Source: Volvox africanus
Taxonomy: Eukaryota > Chlorophyta > Chlorophyceae > Chlamydomonadales > Volvocaceae
Direction: 5' to 3'
DNA length: 64,000 nt
Assembly: GCA_030268105.1 (NCBI GenBank)
Contig: BSDZ01000013.1
Span: forward strand, 2,275,001 to 2,339,000
The notes beneath the pieces were generated by a model that saw only the letters and a program-made list of their open reading frames with translations, had not been told where the DNA came from and made no database searches. This document shows, one piece after another, positions 63,335 to 64,000 of this stretch. Positions within the stretch are counted from its first letter, which is position 1; each line of letters starts with the position of its first letter. Made by a program: the position numbers and the translations under genes.

Positions 63335-64000
63335 ATGCAATCGTCGGCGCTGCGGGCTGCTTGGGCCCTGCAGAACGCACGCGGATTGTTACCGGCAACG
63401 TTGCAACATGTCCTTTCAATTCTAGTGAATGAACCTTTTCCGACTGACACCGCCCCGTCATCAAAGTCATGCTTGAAACAAGCCCTGCATTTAACATGCC
63501 ATGCGGTACCAGACTTAAGATCGAGACCCACTGGTTTTCAAGCTCAAACTTTTACAGCTTGGGCTCGGCGCCACACAAGCACGATGTCAGCCGTGTCCGC
63601 GGCGTCCGTACCCGGCGCGTACACGCTAGAAATTGCAGTTCAGGGCTTTGAAAAGCGCTACGTTGACATGGCGTGTAACACCATCGACGACCTTCTAATG
63701 CTTGCCTTCGCGCCAAAGAGCTTCGCTGCTCTGCCCGTCGGATCGCCTTCCGACGTTGACGCGCCCGTCAACCTCGCCTTTGGCGCTATCCGGCGCCGCG
63801 ACGTGCGCCTCCCGTGGCGTCGCACGCGCTTCACTCTCTTACGCAGCCCGCATATTGACAAGCAGGGCATGGAGCAATTTGAGCGGCGCGAGTACAAGAC
63901 CGTGCTCACAGCAGCCACCAACAGCGACGTGGAGCTGCGGCGCCTACTGGAGGCTCTTAAGATTTATCAATTTACTGGGGTACGAATCCGCGTCGACATT
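63335..64000 (+). CDS. Mitochondrial ribosomal protein uS10 (partial, runs off right edge)
   Basis: The main exon reads to the last base of the window without a stop. It contains YTLEIAVQGFEKRYVDMACN, then TRFTLLRSPHIDKQGMEQFE with RREYKTVL, and IYQFTGVRIRVDI. These are hallmark segments of uS10 (bacterial S10; the SPHxDK and REQFE-like motifs), a small-subunit head protein that binds 16S rRNA. An Arg/Ser-rich lead (AWARRHTSTM) and an upstream candidate first exon from the ATG at 63335 (MQSSALRAAWALQNARGLLP) look like a mitochondrial targeting peptide, so the product is probably imported into mitochondria. Acceptors near 63518, 63541 or 63556 are possible and the exon 1 donor is unsettled. 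The ATG at 63584-63586 is an alternative start. An insert (roughly FAALPVGSPSDVDAP to RRRDVRLP) separates the two conserved halves. Confidence 0.88.
   Translation, partial: MQSSALRAAWALQNARGLLPATLQHVLSILVNEPFPTDTAPSSKSCLKQALHLTCHAVPDLRSRPTGFQAQTFTAWARRHTSTMSAVSAASVPGAYTLEIAVQGFEKRYVDMACNTIDDLLMLAFAPKSFAALPVGSPSDVDAPVNLAFGAIRRRDVRLPWRRTRFTLLRSPHIDKQGMEQFERREYKTVLTAATNSDVELRRLLEALKIYQFTGVRIRVDI

Overview
The window is nuclear DNA of a volvocine green alga (Chlamydomonas/Volvox group). The spliced kinesin at the left is close to Chlamydomonas FLA10 as I remember it. Genes are cut into many exons of about 50-150 bases by short GT-AG introns, and three genes carry the TGTAA polyadenylation signal typical of these algae. 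Base composition is moderate and simple repeats are plentiful, which fits a Volvox-like species better than C. reinhardtii, but the species is not certain. All gene models were assembled by eye from splice signals, reading phase and family similarity.

Layout, left to right: last exon of a protein kinase (+, 170-257); a 4.5 kb stretch without a recognised gene; the kinesin-2 motor subunit FLA10 (+, 22 exons, 4733-13323); a gene joining an N-terminal TIR-like domain to a C-terminal right-handed beta-helix (+, about 15190-19805); a 1508-residue protein with a golgin p115/Uso1-type C-terminal tail (-, 20867-25975), flanked by a direct duplication of the 3' end of the TIR gene (19726-20235 and 26809-27292); a DUF829/TMEM53-like alpha/beta hydrolase (-, 28581-30314); a small AT-rich gene of unknown function (-, 30521-31213); a flavin-containing monooxygenase with a long C-terminal extension (-, 8 exons, 33028-38596); an AT-rich degenerate reading frame (40650-40916); an unknown coiled-coil gene (-, 41410-43380, 5' end unresolved); a 41-bp perfect hairpin just past the poly(A) signal of the next gene (45619-45719); the DEAH-box splicing ATPase PRP16/DHX38 (-, 33 exons, 45795-62816), whose introns hold about a dozen microsatellite arrays; and the 5' part of a mitochondrial ribosomal protein uS10 gene (+, from about 63335 to the right edge).

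The genes do not form a pathway. They are ordinary housekeeping genes (intraflagellar transport, Golgi tethering, splicing, mitochondrial translation, redox chemistry) next to each other. The most novel item is the TIR/beta-helix fusion, a possible NAD-cleaving or immune-type protein beside a flagellar motor gene, whose 3' end has been copied about 7 kb downstream. The perfect hairpin at the PRP16 3' end is the best candidate for a small-RNA locus.
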